64,000 nt of DNA from Fistulifera solaris (taxonomy: Eukaryota > Bacillariophyta > Bacillariophyceae > Naviculales > Stauroneidaceae), in the NCBI GenBank assembly GCA_030295235.1, contig AP026142.1, positions 310,001 to 374,000 of the forward strand. Reading direction: 5' to 3'. The notes under the pieces are model-generated. The model was not told the origin of the DNA and made no database searches. It saw nothing but the letters and a program-made list of their open reading frames with translations. Every line of letters begins with the position of its first letter. Within the stretch, counting starts at the first letter, position 1. Below are positions 36,489 to 47,764 of the stretch, in pieces. The position numbers were made by a program, and so were the translations under genes.

Positions 36489-36512
36489 AAAAGGGTCGAA
36501 ATGGACCCTTTT
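36489..36512. other. Perfect 9-bp hairpin in a long intergenic region
   Basis: AAAAGGGTC at 36489 is followed after a 6-nt loop by its complement GACCCTTTT. It sits in the 824-bp divergent spacer between the KIX-like copy (36045, minus) and the GST (36870, plus). No ORF or RNA gene is visible in that spacer. Confidence 0.6.
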
Positions 36513-36869
36513 GAGAAATTGAAAAGCATAATGCAGCAGAATGTAAAATTTCGATTCTGACTTAGGAAATTAGGAATAAATATAGCATTTTATTAGGTGA
36601 AATTGAAAAACACTGTACGATACTCCAAGAACGCCAGCAGTTTTTTTTGGCACAAATAGATGTCCGTCCGCGAGCTTTTGTTCCAACCAGTTTCTCTCAA
36701 GGTTTCTCTGGCTTCTGGTTTTGGCTTTCGAAGAACACGGATGAACATGAAAGACGCTGCCGTGCGCAGCGCCGCGAAACGATAAAAGTTACGAATTGAG
36801 CCCTGCCCCTGCCGAGGTTACACGTTACAACAGCTCATCCGACTCCATTATAATTGAGAATTAGAAACC

Positions 36870-37630
36870 ATGACATTCCCAAAACTGACTCTAACTTATT
36901 TCGACATCGAAGGCCGAGGGGAACCCATGTAAGTAGAGGTAATGCATTTTCGAAGTTTCCGGAGAAATTATTACTGGTGCTTATGCTTTCCTTTTTCAGT
37001 CGACTCTGCCTGGCGCTTGCAGGAATTCCCTTTGAAGACGAAAGGGTAGCTTTTGCCGACTGGAAGGAAATGAAGCCAAAGGCTCCTTTCGGTCTGCTTC
37101 CGTATCTCAAAGTTGACAAAGAAGATGGCTCCGAGCCCGTTTTTCGCACGCAAAGTTTAGGAATTCTCCGAGGACTCGCTCGCGAGTACGCACCTGATCT
37201 TTATCACGATGTATTTGCAGTTGAGGAAGCCATGGGGATTGTGGACGATATGATGGATAGATTTATTCCTTCCATGTACATTTCCATGCGCCCTGCTCAG
37301 TATGGACACCCGGCGGATGTAGCGCAAACAGAAGAAGGAAAAAAGACAATCAAAGCTATGAGAGAGCGCTTTGTCAGCCAAGATCTTCCTGTTTATCTGA
37401 AGCAGCTAGAAACATTATTGGCTCGACACGACAACAAGTTTTTGGCGTCATCGGATAAGCCCTCGATTGCAGACTGCTATGCGATTCCTTCTTTGCGCTC
37501 GTTTACACGAAACTATTTGGACCACATTCCTGGCAACTGTTTGGATGACCATCCTTTGATTGTGGATTACATCAAGCGTTTCTGTGCGCTTCCCGAAATT
37601 CAAGGACGTTACACAACCGGCCTCTACTAA
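36870..37630 (+). CDS. Glutathione S-transferase (sigma/soluble class)
   Basis: Exons 36870..36928 and 37000..37630 (71-nt intron, phase 2), 229 residues, no frame break. The N-terminal thioredoxin fold begins LTLTYFDIEGRGEPIRLCLALAG, with the catalytic Tyr in LTYFDIEGRGE and the GRG-E-x-IR motif of sigma-like GSTs. FGLLPYLKV gives the cis-Pro, and TQSLGILRGLA fits the glutathione gamma-Glu-binding QS motif. The C-terminal helical domain contains KPSIADCYAIPSLR, corresponding to the conserved N-capping Asp region. It would conjugate glutathione to electrophiles in the cytosol. It is convergent with the next gene (129 bp between stops). Confidence 0.93.
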
Positions 37631-37759
37631 AGGGATAGGGATTCTTCATTAGTCTTTAGTTTAACATCAATCAAAAATTATAACAGTCAGAATTCTATTT
37701 ACAATGCTGCCCTTATAAACACTATTTGTACAGTCTTAGTTGATAAATACGAATCGGCG

Positions 37760-38362
37760 TCATCTACTTCTTGGCTTTACATTGCGCGATTCCTCGTCAG
37801 ATAAAAGTTGGTGTTTGACCGGCGTATTGGTTTCAGAGCAGCTATAGGCACGATGAAAATCACGGATAGCCTCTTGAGTTGCCAATTCTACCGCCCAAGC
37901 CGTCACTTTCGTAGACAGTTCAGCGAGACGATCGGCGCATAATTCTTGAGAAGCCTTCAAAATAAATTTGTTCGTGATGAACTTCCGCCGTTGTCGTTCC
38001 AGACACGAGCGCTGTTCGAGACCTCGCGTATCACACTTGTTTTCCATATTGTCCCACGACAATGTGCACAAACTAATATTCGTAAAGTTCCGCATATGTC
38101 GACACATGTCACGTGCCTGGGATCGAAATAACGTCAGTTCATCTTGCAGATACCAAAACTGTTCGAAATCAACACTCGATGCCGAAGTCGGGTCCGGTAT
38201 AACAGCCGTCATATCCGAAGGAAAGCTGACTTTTCTCGTTTCCAAGCCATCTATCCCCAAGAATGATAAGCATTTTGAGTCGGTGCGATGACGCGCTAGC
38301 TGCAAAGAGTCTCTATGATGGTTAAGTTGCTGATGCAAATCTTGGGTGAGTCCTGCGTCCAT
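37760..38362 (-). CDS. Conserved-looking protein of unknown function
   Basis: A single exon of 200 residues starting at ATG 38362 (MDAGLTQDLHQQL). The frame is open upstream to 38395 but the extra residues look non-coding. The protein is helical and polar, with several His and Cys residues in the middle (RDMCRHMRNF..CTLSWDNMENKC) and a Lys/Arg-rich helix (ERQRRKFITNKFILKASQ). It ends in a short basic tail. No domain is recognised. Confidence 0.65.
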   Translation of the reverse strand: MDAGLTQDLHQQLNHHRDSLQLARHRTDSKCLSFLGIDGLETRKVSFPSDMTAVIPDPTSASSVDFEQFWYLQDELTLFRSQARDMCRHMRNFTNISLCTLSWDNMENKCDTRGLEQRSCLERQRRKFITNKFILKASQELCADRLAELSTKVTAWAVELATQEAIRDFHRAYSCSETNTPVKHQLLSDEESRNVKPRSR

Positions 38363-39167
38363 TTTTGAAAAATAGATTGAACCGCGACAGACCAAACAGC
38401 GACCTTCGCGTTCTTATCCTTCAAAAGAACGAGAATGGTTGTGATATTTTGCTATTGTTGCTTTATCTGTTTTGCAATTCTCTTACGATTACGATGTGCA
38501 TATTCATCGTGGAGGCACTGTTCGAGAGCGCTGTCGTCAACGCTCTTGAAACAGAAATCCATAACCTTCTTTGCAGGAAACGGAAAAAGAACACGCGAGT
38601 AACGAGTACCGTATTACGAGGACATAAGGCAATACAAATTATTAACTATTGCCATCTTGTTATTCTTGTACTGTTTAGACATACTTATATATTGCCAATC
38701 TTGGTCTCGTGTCCAATACAATTTTAAATCTTATACTCCGTGCTGTCCGTGGTTTGTGATGTAAACTGAACCAGTACTTGTACTGGCAGGAGTTTTCAAC
38801 TTCAATAGGCCAACGACAACTACTTGTGTCGCAGCGAATTTGAAGAGAGTTCATTATTTCAACGAAAGCATTGACAAAGAAACGAAGAAAAAATCTCTCT
38901 TAACCTTTCCGACAAAGCCCTGGGAGACACGGGAACGCACCTCTGCTTGGTACATTTTTCTACGGGGGCCTACGATAATGTACACTTTTTCCCGCACCTT
39001 CCTGGATTCTTCATTCAATCAAAACAAAAATACCGCAAACTTGCTTTCATTCAATATTCAATTCAAACAGCAACTCCTTTCACACCGCCTTGTTCCTTCA
39101 ATAAACTTCAACTGAGAAAAAAGTCGTTTGCTCGTCCAGTCTTGGAAGACCTAAGAAGTGTTCGAAA
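38363..39167. other. Divergent intergenic region, no gene supported
   Basis: This 805-bp spacer separates the divergent starts at 38362 and 39168. An open frame of 120 codons at 38365 is hydrophobic at its start but has no recognisable features and overlaps the likely promoter. Nothing else is visible. Confidence 0.45.
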
Positions 39168-40767
39168 ATGGGAGTGACGGGTGGTTTGCTCAAGATTTTA
39201 CCCAATGCGGCGGCCTTTCGCAAAGTGGATTTACGATCGTTTAAAAATGGAATTCAACATTCCACAACCACCAAAGAACCCACACCTTTACGCATAGGTG
39301 TGGATATTTGTGTATGGATGGTATCCGCAGATAGAGCATTTGGCAGTCAGCTAGGCGACGAACGTCATTTTTCTAATCACGGTCGAGCCGAACTCTTGAA
39401 TGCTGGCGAGACGGAGGAAAGCGAAAGAGAGCGACTAGAGAGAGATCTTAATTATGTCAACTGCTGCACAGAATACATTATAAGAAGGTTGAATGCCTTG
39501 CGAGAAGAAACCAATGTCGAAATATTGGTAGTTTTCGACGGAGCGACACCACCAGGAAAGCAAACCGAAGTAACCGATCGTCGCAATCGACAAGCCGTGT
39601 ACGAGCAACAACGAGACGAACCCGTAGATACTACTGGATCGCGAGAAGCGGAGGAGCGAAGAATTAAGGCTCTGCGTAAAGCTGGAGCTAGCCGTCATTA
39701 CGCGGGTGTTTATACGGCCGTTATGGAAGCTCTTCGGAAAGAAAGAATACCATTTCTCGTTGCGCCATACGAAAGCGATGGCCAACTTGCATTCTTGTCC
39801 ATGAAGAAGTACATCGATCTGATCGTCACAGAAGATTCAGATCTGATTTGCTACGGAGCGAGCCCGATTTTGTTTAAACTGAAAGACTCGCCTATGCTCG
39901 AAGGGATCTTTGAGGGTATTCTTGTTTGCAAGGAAGATTTGGCTGCTAATCAAGGGAGTGTAAACTTGCTGGATTTCTCGCCTGGCATGCTTACTGTGTT
40001 GTTTGTCGCTGTGGGTTCGGATTACAGTCCTAAGCTGGATGGTATCGGGTGAGTTTCCCGATAGCTTTTTGTGTCGTCACTAAAAGTTCCTTTCTGATGC
40101 TTTCAATACTCTTAGCATCGTAACAGCTTGTAAGATTGTGAGAAAAGCATTTTTATCCGGTCACGAGGATCGGTTGGCGATGGTGTTTGAAGGCCTTTTT
40201 GCTGCCGCACGAAAACTCTCTTTGACGGAAGAGGACAAGAAAGTTTACAAAAAGAAATTCATGGAAGCACTTCTGGCGTACCGCCATCCCGTGATTTTCG
40301 ATCCCGTGGAGAAACGCTGCCGTCTTCATGGGATAACGCATGATGGCGAAGTGAGCGAAACGGAAGCCGAACTGCTCACTCACGTGCCCTATGCTGAGCT
40401 CGTCAATGATGTAAAGCGACGGGAGCGAATCACTGGATGTATTCAGCCGCCATCGCTTTCCATCTTGATTGCTGAGGGGTATGTATGTCCGAGGACGCGG
40501 AGGACACGAAAGAATATGACGATTCCAAGAAATGTGAAGGCTGACCTCATCCAACTAGGTATTTGGAAAGATTTCAATAATCCGAACGGCGCAGAAACAG
40601 AAAATGAACGACACGATTCTAGCAACTCGAGCAATCAAGTGAGTGGAATTAAGAGAAAAAGCTTGCGTGATCCCAGATTAAAGCCTTGTGATGAGGATTC
40701 ATCAACAGATTCTGGAGATTTCCTCTATTCTCAACCATTCTCGACCCGACCACCAACTAATGGATGA
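39168..40767 (+). CDS. FEN1/EXO1-family 5' flap/5'-3' exonuclease
   Basis: Exons 39168..40048 and 40116..40767 (67-nt intron, phase 2), 510 residues, no frame break. The N-block MGVTGGLLKIL places the catalytic Gly-2 and the GVDICVW Asp. VVFDGATPP and the I-block PYESDGQLAFL..IVTEDSDLICYG give the metal-binding acids of the XPG/FEN1/EXO1 superfamily. A helix-hairpin-helix region follows at GSDYSPKLDGIGIVTACKIV. A long insert (about 60-95) sits between the N-block helices. The length is below human EXO1 (846) and there is no PCNA-binding box of the FEN1 type seen at the C-terminus, so EXO1-like is preferred over FEN1. It would act in DNA repair or recombination. It is convergent with RPL21, with 54 bp between stops. 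Confidence 0.85.
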
Positions 40768-40821
40768 ATTCTGGGCGTGTAAACATCATAAATCAATCCG
40801 ATACAGCATTTTAATCTTAAT

Positions 40822-41310
40822 TTAGACAAGATCACTGAAAGGCAGAGGCTGAATCGTTGTAATTTCGCTGGTGCCACCCGGTTGCTCCACAAAGTATCCA
40901 GCCTTGGGAAGCTTGGGAGTGCGCTTCAAATCAACCTTGACACCGGTTTTGCGCGCTTCTTCCTTTGCGGCCTCGTTCTCCTTCTTACGTCGCAGAATCT
41001 CCATTTGGCACTTGGACTTTCTTACGTGCTCGATGCGCACATGAATGCGCTTCTCAAGAATTCGTCCGTTCACGAGCTTGTTGACACGGACACCAACAGC
41101 GGACTTGGTGACATTGAAAACAATACCAGTACGTCCATGGTAACCTTTGTGGGGCATACCTTTGTGAACGGAAGGATCAGCGAAGATATCTACGTAGTCT
41201 CCCACCTTCACCGACATCAAATACTGCGAAAGATGGATAGGGCCATGTTGACGAAACTTCTTCGAGAACATGTGGCGCGTGCGCGCTCGAACACCAAATG
41301 AATGCGGCAT
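40822..41310 (-). CDS. RPL21: 60S ribosomal protein L21 (eL21)
   Basis: A single intronless exon of 162 residues. The family block [22 protein letters not shown], then [28 protein letters not shown] and [22 protein letters not shown] match eL21 end to end, and the length is normal (about 160). It is a structural protein of the large ribosomal subunit. No frame break is seen. The gene is divergent from RMT2 with 345 bp between starts. Confidence 0.97.
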   Translation of the reverse strand: MPHSFGVRARTRHMFSKKFRQHGPIHLSQYLMSVKVGDYVDIFADPSVHKGMPHKGYHGRTGIVFNVTKSAVGVRVNKLVNGRILEKRIHVRIEHVRKSKCQMEILRRKKENEAAKEEARKTGVKVDLKRTPKLPKAGYFVEQPGGTSEITTIQPLPFSDLV

Positions 41311-41655
41311 GTTGGATTTTCTTTAGTTTATTTGTATCAACAAGACACAATGCGACCAGGCAAGAAAGCGAGGATCACACGAGGTGTTGTTGATTCTTCA
41401 CTGCAGTCCGATCGGTCGAGCGTGGACCAAACGGCGGTTCGATGAAAAGTAAAGCGGTACGCGGTAAATTTCACGGATGACATAGAATTCGTGACTGCAT
41501 TTTCGGCTCGCATGCCGAGTGAGCGAGAGTGACGGTCGATGACAAGACGGACTCAGTAAAATTTCACCATCCAAAAATTGCGATCACTTTTCTCATCGGC
41601 TTTGCATTTCTGTGAAAGACTTCTTCATATTATATTCTACAACTGAAATTACAAG

Positions 41656-42919
41656 ATGGAACCAGATCCACAGAAGGTAAAAGACATGCTTGAAGCATGC
41701 TCTTCGGGGGAAGTTACATGTTGTAGACACGCTACTGAAAGAAAACCCCGTCTATGCCTCGCAACAGGACTTGGAAACGGGTGCATCTCCTCTCATGGCG
41801 GCAGCTACTGCGGGTAACTTGGCCCTCTGCCAGCACTTGTTAGAGTCTGGTGCACCTTGGAATGCCGTTGATCGTCAAGGACAATGCGCTGGAAATTACG
41901 CAACTACAGCCGAACACTGGGCAATTGTCAATCTTCTTGTCGAATGGGGCACTCGGGCCGAGCTAATTCTAGGTGCCATCGAGCGAACTTCACGAGATAG
42001 AAACGCAATTTCACCTTCGCCTGCTCCCCATACACCCGTGGAACATGAACCTAGTACGAAACCGGACTATTTACGTCAGCGTCTGCAATATACAGAAGAT
42101 GGACAAGCCTTACTCGATGACGACAACGATGCTGTCATGATGGAATGGGAACGGCCGTTGATGAAAGCACATGCTCAGGTCTTGATGGACGGACCCGGAA
42201 AACGAGTTATGAACATTGGATTTGGTATGGGAATCATTGATTCAGCATTGCAGGATTTGCAGCCAGAGTTGCACATTATTGTTGAGGCACATCCCGACGT
42301 GTACAAACGTATGCTCGCGTCGGGATGGGACAAGAAACCCAACGTGCGCATTTGTTTTGGAAAATGGCAAGATTGCTTGCCGAAGCTGATAGCAGAAGGT
42401 GTCCAGATGGATGGCGTCTTTTACGATACAGTAAGTGGCATTTTGAACTTCATTTTGAACAACACGAATATCAACTGACGACACACTTTTTGGTGGTAAA
42501 AAGTACGGCGAACATTTTTGGACCTAGAAGATTTTCATGGACAAATGGTTCAAATATTAAGTAAACCGCATGGTCGATATAGTTTTTTCAATGGCTTGGC
42601 CCCCGATAATCTCTTTTTCCACGGCGTTGCTTGTCAGTGCGTAAAACTGCAATTAAGTCAACTCGGTCTTGACTGCGAGTTTTATCCCTGTGAAATCCAA
42701 GTAAAAGATGAATTATGGGAGGGAATTCGGCGCAAATATTGGCACGGTCGAGACACTTACTATTTGCCAATGGCAACGTGGAATCAGCAATTCTTGTCGT
42801 CTGGTAGACCCGAAATTTTACACATTTTAGAGGAGGTCCGAAAGACGAGCAGAGAGGCTATTCGAGACGACGATATGGAAGTCGAGGACGACGACGGAAA
42901 GCGACAAAAGCGTATTTAA
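41656..42919 (+). CDS. RMT2: Protein arginine N5 (delta)-methyltransferase RMT2, ankyrin repeats plus SAM domain
   Basis: Exons 41656..42430 and 42504..42919 (73-nt intron), about 396 residues. N-terminal ankyrin repeats (residues about 8-95, GASPLMAAATAGNLALCQHLLESG) precede the methyltransferase domain. The SAM-binding motif I is KRVMNIGFGMGIIDSAL and the acidic residue after strand 2 is IVEAHPDV; the family's YDTYGEHFLDLEDF and FFNGL tracts are present. RMT2 methylates the delta nitrogen of arginine, for example on ribosomal protein uL11 in yeast. Frame breaks: the G-run 41706-41710 is one base too long (SSGKLHVVDTLL) and the T-run 42515-42519 one too short (EHFLDLED). The C-terminus is acidic, then basic. 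Confidence 0.92.
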
Positions 42920-42935
42920 TATTTATAATGATTCG

Positions 42936-44599
42936 CTACCTTTGCAGAGACCGCAAGGAAGTTTTGATGGATCGCAGATCGTAAAGGATCCAGATTTGGA
43001 CGGATAGAATTCCAACCAGGCATATTGTCATGACATGATTCGAGTCGGCCACTGGAACTCGTTCACATGCTGGCTTGGTGACGGCAATTTGAGCGGCAAC
43101 GGGCGCCGCTTCTCCCCCCAAAGACTGTGTTATGTAAGCCACATAATCGGTCAAATATGAGGTCACTTCCGACGTAGTCGTCTTACTGATGATTCCCTTG
43201 AACATGGTTGACTTTATGAAAGTTATGTCGAATTCCATATTCAGCTTTATCTTTTCGTCGCCATCTGGTTTCACCATCAGTCTGTCTGTAACGTAAAAAC
43301 AATCGGCCATGGGTACATCTCGTACTATTGTTTTTGTCTCTATCATCATGCCATAATTTCCGTACCGCATGCATTTCTGTTCTTTACTAGCATCAGCTTG
43401 TGGCGGGGCAAGTGGGATATTCATGGGGTGGGTGTAATTGATCATTCGTGTCGACTCAATGTCGCTGACTTTCTTCCAAAGAGAGGCAGTCAGGGACATA
43501 TCTCCTCGACCCTCCAAATACCGTGATATAGAGTAATTCGCTTCGTCTTCAACAAAGAGGGTAAAAAGCGATCCAGACTACAATTCAATGAATGGTTGTC
43601 CACGATCACAGTTTTCATTTGTCCCTCCTTCTTGGCTCTTTCCCATTGTTCTTTCATCGTTTCCACCTTCAAGGAGTCATCTGATTCGATGTAATCGACA
43701 TCGATCATAGCCTTGGATTCTCGTAGAGGATCCGAATTCATTCTTCGGTGGGTACGATGACGCGGACTGTCGGCCTTTCGAAGTTTTTCGTTGTGTAGAG
43801 CCACCAGCGATGTCCATACCGCCCGAACATTGGCAATGGCAGAGAATTTCGTCATTTGGTTGTCCTTGCCGTGGACATGGATGGTATCCCAGTCCTCCAT
43901 GGTGGCGGTTTCGAGACGATCCAGAATCTTGATGCGAACGATATCTTCCCAACGAATTGCCAACGATCTCGTTTCCCAAAAGAAGCGCTTCCCGGAAAAC
44001 AGCAAACCATTTTCACCAGCATACAAATGTCCCGGTATTTGTTCCATCTGACACGGAACGGGGTCAATTTGCGTCCATCCTACAATCTTTTCAATTTCCG
44101 CAGAACTTTTGATTTTGAGCGCCGTTGTAGCTTTCACCGGATGGGCGTCGGATGGAAGACTTTCCTGGATCAATGTTTGTACGTGTTGGGGAGAACTCCA
44201 AGGATCTGAATTTCTTCGTTTGTAGGTACTACCGCGTCTTCGTTTGAGATCGAGCAACGCATCGTTGTGCAGCGACAGTAACAGTGCCCAAAACCGATCC
44301 GGAGATTGTGTTCCGTAAAACGAATGCGAGGCTTCATTTTTGCAAACCACTTCAATGCCTTGATCCGCTTTTTGCACGAGTCGAATTTGTTCCCATTCCA
44401 GTATGAGTTTTCGTTCAAAGAGAAAGAACGATCCGAGAAAATAAATTCCTTTCGATCCAGCGTATAATGTTCCGTTGGATTTTTCCCAAGAACAATTGTA
44501 TTCACCAAAGATCTCTCCGACAATGGATTTCATATCATAATACGCCAAGAATGTACTCGGATAACTCGTGTCTGTTTCGACTTGCAGAGGAGGAGCCAT
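42936..44599 (-). CDS. GRAM-GRAM-VASt protein with C-terminal membrane anchor
   Basis: A single exon of about 554 residues starting at ATG 44599 (MAPPLQVETD). The frame is open to 44662 with a hydrophobic stretch that is more likely 5' UTR. Two GRAM domains lie at about 20-105 (HLYAG-type loops: GTLYAGSKGIYFLGSFFLFE) and 150-270 (GHLYAGENGLLFSGKRFF), each ending with a ..R-RR-NSDP linker. A VASt (sterol-transfer-like) domain follows (about 330-490), then a single helix HVMTICLVGILSVQIWILYDL. The architecture resembles Lam/GRAMD1/VAD1 proteins, which move sterols at membrane contact sites. One base is missing at the A-run 43563-43567; adding it gives RFFTLFVEDEANYSISRYL. The gene is convergent with RMT2 (16 bp between stops) and paralogous to the gene at 59209. 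Confidence 0.88.
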
Positions 44600-45122
44600 G
44601 GTTGATTTAGTAGTATTATTTGAAAACCAAGAGCAGAAGAGGGCATATAGCAGCAAGAGCATCGAGAGAATGATAAATAAATAATCCTCTTTTTACGGCA
44701 GGAACTTCTCGCCGCCGCGTTTATTTTCTCATTTCGAACGAACGATGCGCCCCCATAAAAATGCGAGATGCGAAGGGTATTGTGCGGAGCACCATAGTCA
44801 CGCACAAATTCTTTCCACACTATCCACTCTAGTGTGTCTTATAAACCGTTATCCGACTAGGGCAGAGGACGTTACGTAAAAGGGAGATTTGATTTTGTAC
44901 TTGTTTTGTACTTAACGAAATTAAAATTACTTACGGAGGATAGGCGAAAGACATACTACGTACAAACGACAAAACGCTAAATAATAATACAAAAACAAAA
45001 ATGATCGAACTGGATGCAAAAATAGCATCATCCTTGATAAACTGAGAAACAATCATTTCAACCATTCTATTTCCTCCAAAATCTCAGGGGTAACCTAGTC
45101 GGAGCTAGAAGTCGACAACGGC
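44600..45122. other. Divergent intergenic region, no gene supported
   Basis: The 523-bp spacer separates the GRAM-VASt gene and the dioxygenase-like gene. It is AT-rich with an A-rich tract at 44976-45000. No ORF or RNA gene is visible. Confidence 0.45.
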
Positions 45123-45852
45123 ATGCAGAAATATGCCGTACACCATACATACATCGTTAAAACGAACGTTCTCCGTGTTGTGCTACTAGCACTACAATTC
45201 CTTGTCGCCGCCCGCTCCTTTCTCGTTCCCCAAAAGCGCCTGCGATTTGCTTGTCATAGCACTACAACAGAATCTCTCGAACGAACGTACGGAGGCATCG
45301 TCTATCGCACATCTGTTTTCAATAAAGAAGAATACGCCATCATCGCCAAAGATGTCGCCCAGATCGGAACATTCGTTGCCGAATCACCCACATCAATGGC
45401 AAAACTGCGACGCGGGGCAATATTAGCTTCAAACAGTCGCACCGTACAGTTGTTTCGACACGGCAGTCTCCAACACTTCGTGCAGCAAATGACCTCGTCA
45501 GATTACGAACTCTCGGAACAGGTACCCGTGGAAATTCGGACGTACGAACAACCCGGGGCATGCATGGCGTGGCATTCCGATGACTTATTGTACCAAAAAT
45601 CCACCGCAGGTCGAAATTGTATGGACGTTGGAGAATACGTCGGATTGTAAGACGATGTGGAAAACAAAGACGGGGCAAGTCAAATCCGTGGAAACGGAAA
45701 AGAATTCGGCGATATTGTTACGAGCCGGTGGCCCCGAGCATTGTGTCACGAATCTAAAACGGGGGAAACGAATTATTATCAAGTGTGTCTATGCCTCAAA
45801 AAGGCCACGTTTGTGTCGCAAACTGAAGATGCTGCCCAATTTCAAGCCGTAA
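45123..45852 (+). CDS. 2-oxoglutarate/Fe(II)-dioxygenase-like protein, possible plastid precursor
   Basis: A single exon, about 242 residues. The N-terminus has a hydrophobic core (VVLLALQFLVAARS) followed by FLVP, a Phe at the predicted +1 of cleavage, resembling the diatom plastid ASAFAP motif. The C-terminal half has WHSDD (H-x-D) and GGPEHCVT with a distal His, the iron ligands expected of a double-stranded beta-helix dioxygenase, and the closing basic strand KRGKRIIIKCVY. It lacks a recognisable substrate clue. The A-run at 45595-45599 is one base too long; one fewer gives LLYQNPPQVEIVWTLENTSD. Iron ligand assignment is by pattern, not by alignment. It is convergent with the next gene (74 bp between stops). 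Confidence 0.7.
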
Positions 45853-45926
45853 AAACAAGGAAAAAGAAAAAACGATGAGTGAGACTGTACAAAATGCTAG
45901 TATTTATATTATTTTAGACAATATCT

Positions 45927-47114
45927 TCAGTAGATGATTCCAATGTCAGCTGCATCCAAAACGGGTTCCATGGGATCCAGCAAGCTTTCTTTCGCCACCT
46001 GCCTCAATTCTCGCACCAGAGTCAGTTTCCAATCTGGCACGATTGTCTGGTCGCCTTGATAGGGTAAAAGCAGCGTTTGAATGAGCCTTTTGGCATGTTG
46101 TCGACGCTGTACTTTGTATTGCAAGACTCGCAAGGGCGTTTGTTGTTGCAATGACTGGCGCAACTGCGTGGGAGAAAAGGTGTTCGAGTATCGACTTTCT
46201 AAAGCATGTGCAATGGCGGCTCCCGCCCACGCGTCTCGCGCCGCGTAATGCAACTGCCGATCGGTCAAAGGGATGCAACTCCAATTGCTGGTGGCTAGCG
46301 CTCGTGTCTTGGGCAAGTCAATCCCCAGTGCGTGTCGGGCGAGCGTCTTGAGCCCTAGCGTGCTTCCCCCCTCCGAACACGACGGAAAGATCCAAACGAC
46401 TCCGAGCATCCATCTTGTGCCACTGGGAACTAAGCTGCACTAAATCCTGATCGATGCCACAACCCACTTTTATAATCGACTCATCTCGCAGCACAGCAGC
46501 GAGCAGTGGTCCGCAGGCTGTACTCACTTTCCCGTTTTTTCGTGCCAATTGGATCACGATACTCGAGTGCAGGGTGGAAAGTTGTACCGTGGCCGGTCCC
46601 CGAAACGCTGTTTGCCTCAATATGTGCGGAATCATCGGCACGGACTGTCGAACCAATTCAAAAGCGAGTGAGAAATGTAAATTAATGAATTGTTTTTCAC
46701 GAAGAGTAGGAATGAGGGGCTCAGTCGCCTGATTGGTAAGACTAGTTAGGCATATACGTTTCTTTTCATTAGGGTAATACCCCAAATGCAATGTAGCTGG
46801 TAAGACATCATCACCCACGGTCTCTTTCCGTGTATATATATACTATCATTTGGCTGGCCAATACGAGCACCTACCTCCACATCGAGTCCTAATATGCAAC
46901 CCTTGGAAGAAATATGATTCCCCAGCCACTGGGAAACGATCTTCGGGTCATTGGTGTACGTCAGGGGAAGACTTTGCGTGTATCGATTGGATGGGCCGGG
47001 AGTGATCGGCTGCAGCCGTGGCAACTCGAGCTCTTGGGTAAAATACCGTCCATGAACCGGATATGCCGTACTAACTGAGCACAACAGCACGGCAATGAAG
47101 GAAGCCAACAACAT
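45927..47114 (-). CDS. WRN/RNase D-type 3'-5' exonuclease with N-terminal signal peptide
   Basis: Exon 1 is 47114..46875 and exon 2 is 46644..45927 (230-nt intron, phase 0), about 318 residues. The DEDDy exonuclease core shows GLDVE (motif I Asp and Glu, at the exon boundary), the IKVGCGIDQD tract (motif II), ALGIDLPKTRALATSNW and LHYAARDAWAGAAI (motif III with Tyr and Asp). The helicase of WRN is absent, so this is an exonuclease-only relative. The N-terminus MLLASFIAVLLCSVSTAYPV is a signal peptide with Tyr at a likely +1, compatible with secretion or, in a diatom, plastid import. The C-run 46366-46371 is one base too long; one fewer gives FGGGSTLGLKTLARHALG. The intron is long for the window, so the acceptor could differ. 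Confidence 0.82.
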
Positions 47115-47511
47115 GACTGCGTAAAAACCTTAGTCGCTCGAGACACTCAGCCACTTTTCAAAAAAAAAGATTTCAATGTACATTTATGTAATCAAACTGC
47201 GCTAGTTGCTAACAAATGTTCTATACGCCAAGCTCGTCATTAAAGGGTTTCGGATCGAATCCTCCATAAAGTGATGCCCATCATGTTCCGATCTTTCGAT
47301 TCATTCGATGATTCCGATGGAAACGAATGGTCTTTTTGACGGCATTCCGATTTCCGATTCTGTGGCTTCACATTGGCACTTTTCCAGCTTGCCAACAGCT
47401 GCCACCAAACTTCAACCGATCAATTACCGTTGCGACTTCAAAGATTTTTTGAATATCCGAGAAAAATGAACTTCCCCATTCCAGCCCGGTTTCTTCCGTT
47501 TGAATACATGA

Positions 47512-47605
47512 TGACGTAAGCATTTTTGTCACGTCATTCATGACCATGAAGCGTTTTTCACCCTTAGCATACTAAATAGAGTAGTCGAAACAGAGCACAT
47601 GACGT
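47512..47605. promoter_or_regulatory. Three CRE-like hexamers upstream of the second large membrane protein
   Basis: TGACGT at 47512, ACGTCA at 47531 and TGACGT at 47600 lie 160-253 bp upstream of the start at 47765. This is the same forward/reverse combination known from CO2-responsive diatom promoters. The rest of 47115-47764 (651 bp) contains nothing else recognisable. Confidence 0.4.
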
Positions 47606-47764
47606 GTTCAGAATTACTCTTTCTGTATCATTCAACGTGGCATCGCGAGCCAGATTCGTTTTTGACGTCTCGATCTCTGGAAAACACTTTTGGACAGACA
47701 ACCGAATTGTTGGAAAACACTTTTAGGAGAGGTTCAACTATAGCAACCTGACAAATTAGAGACA

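Noticed and set aside
38365-38727. 120-codon plus-strand frame in a divergent spacer
   Set aside because: Hydrophobic T-rich sequence with no protein-like features; overlaps the likely promoter of the nuclease gene.
47251-47275. Segment GGATCGAATCC resembling a tRNA T-arm
   Set aside because: No matching acceptor stem, D-arm or anticodon arm could be found at the required spacing.
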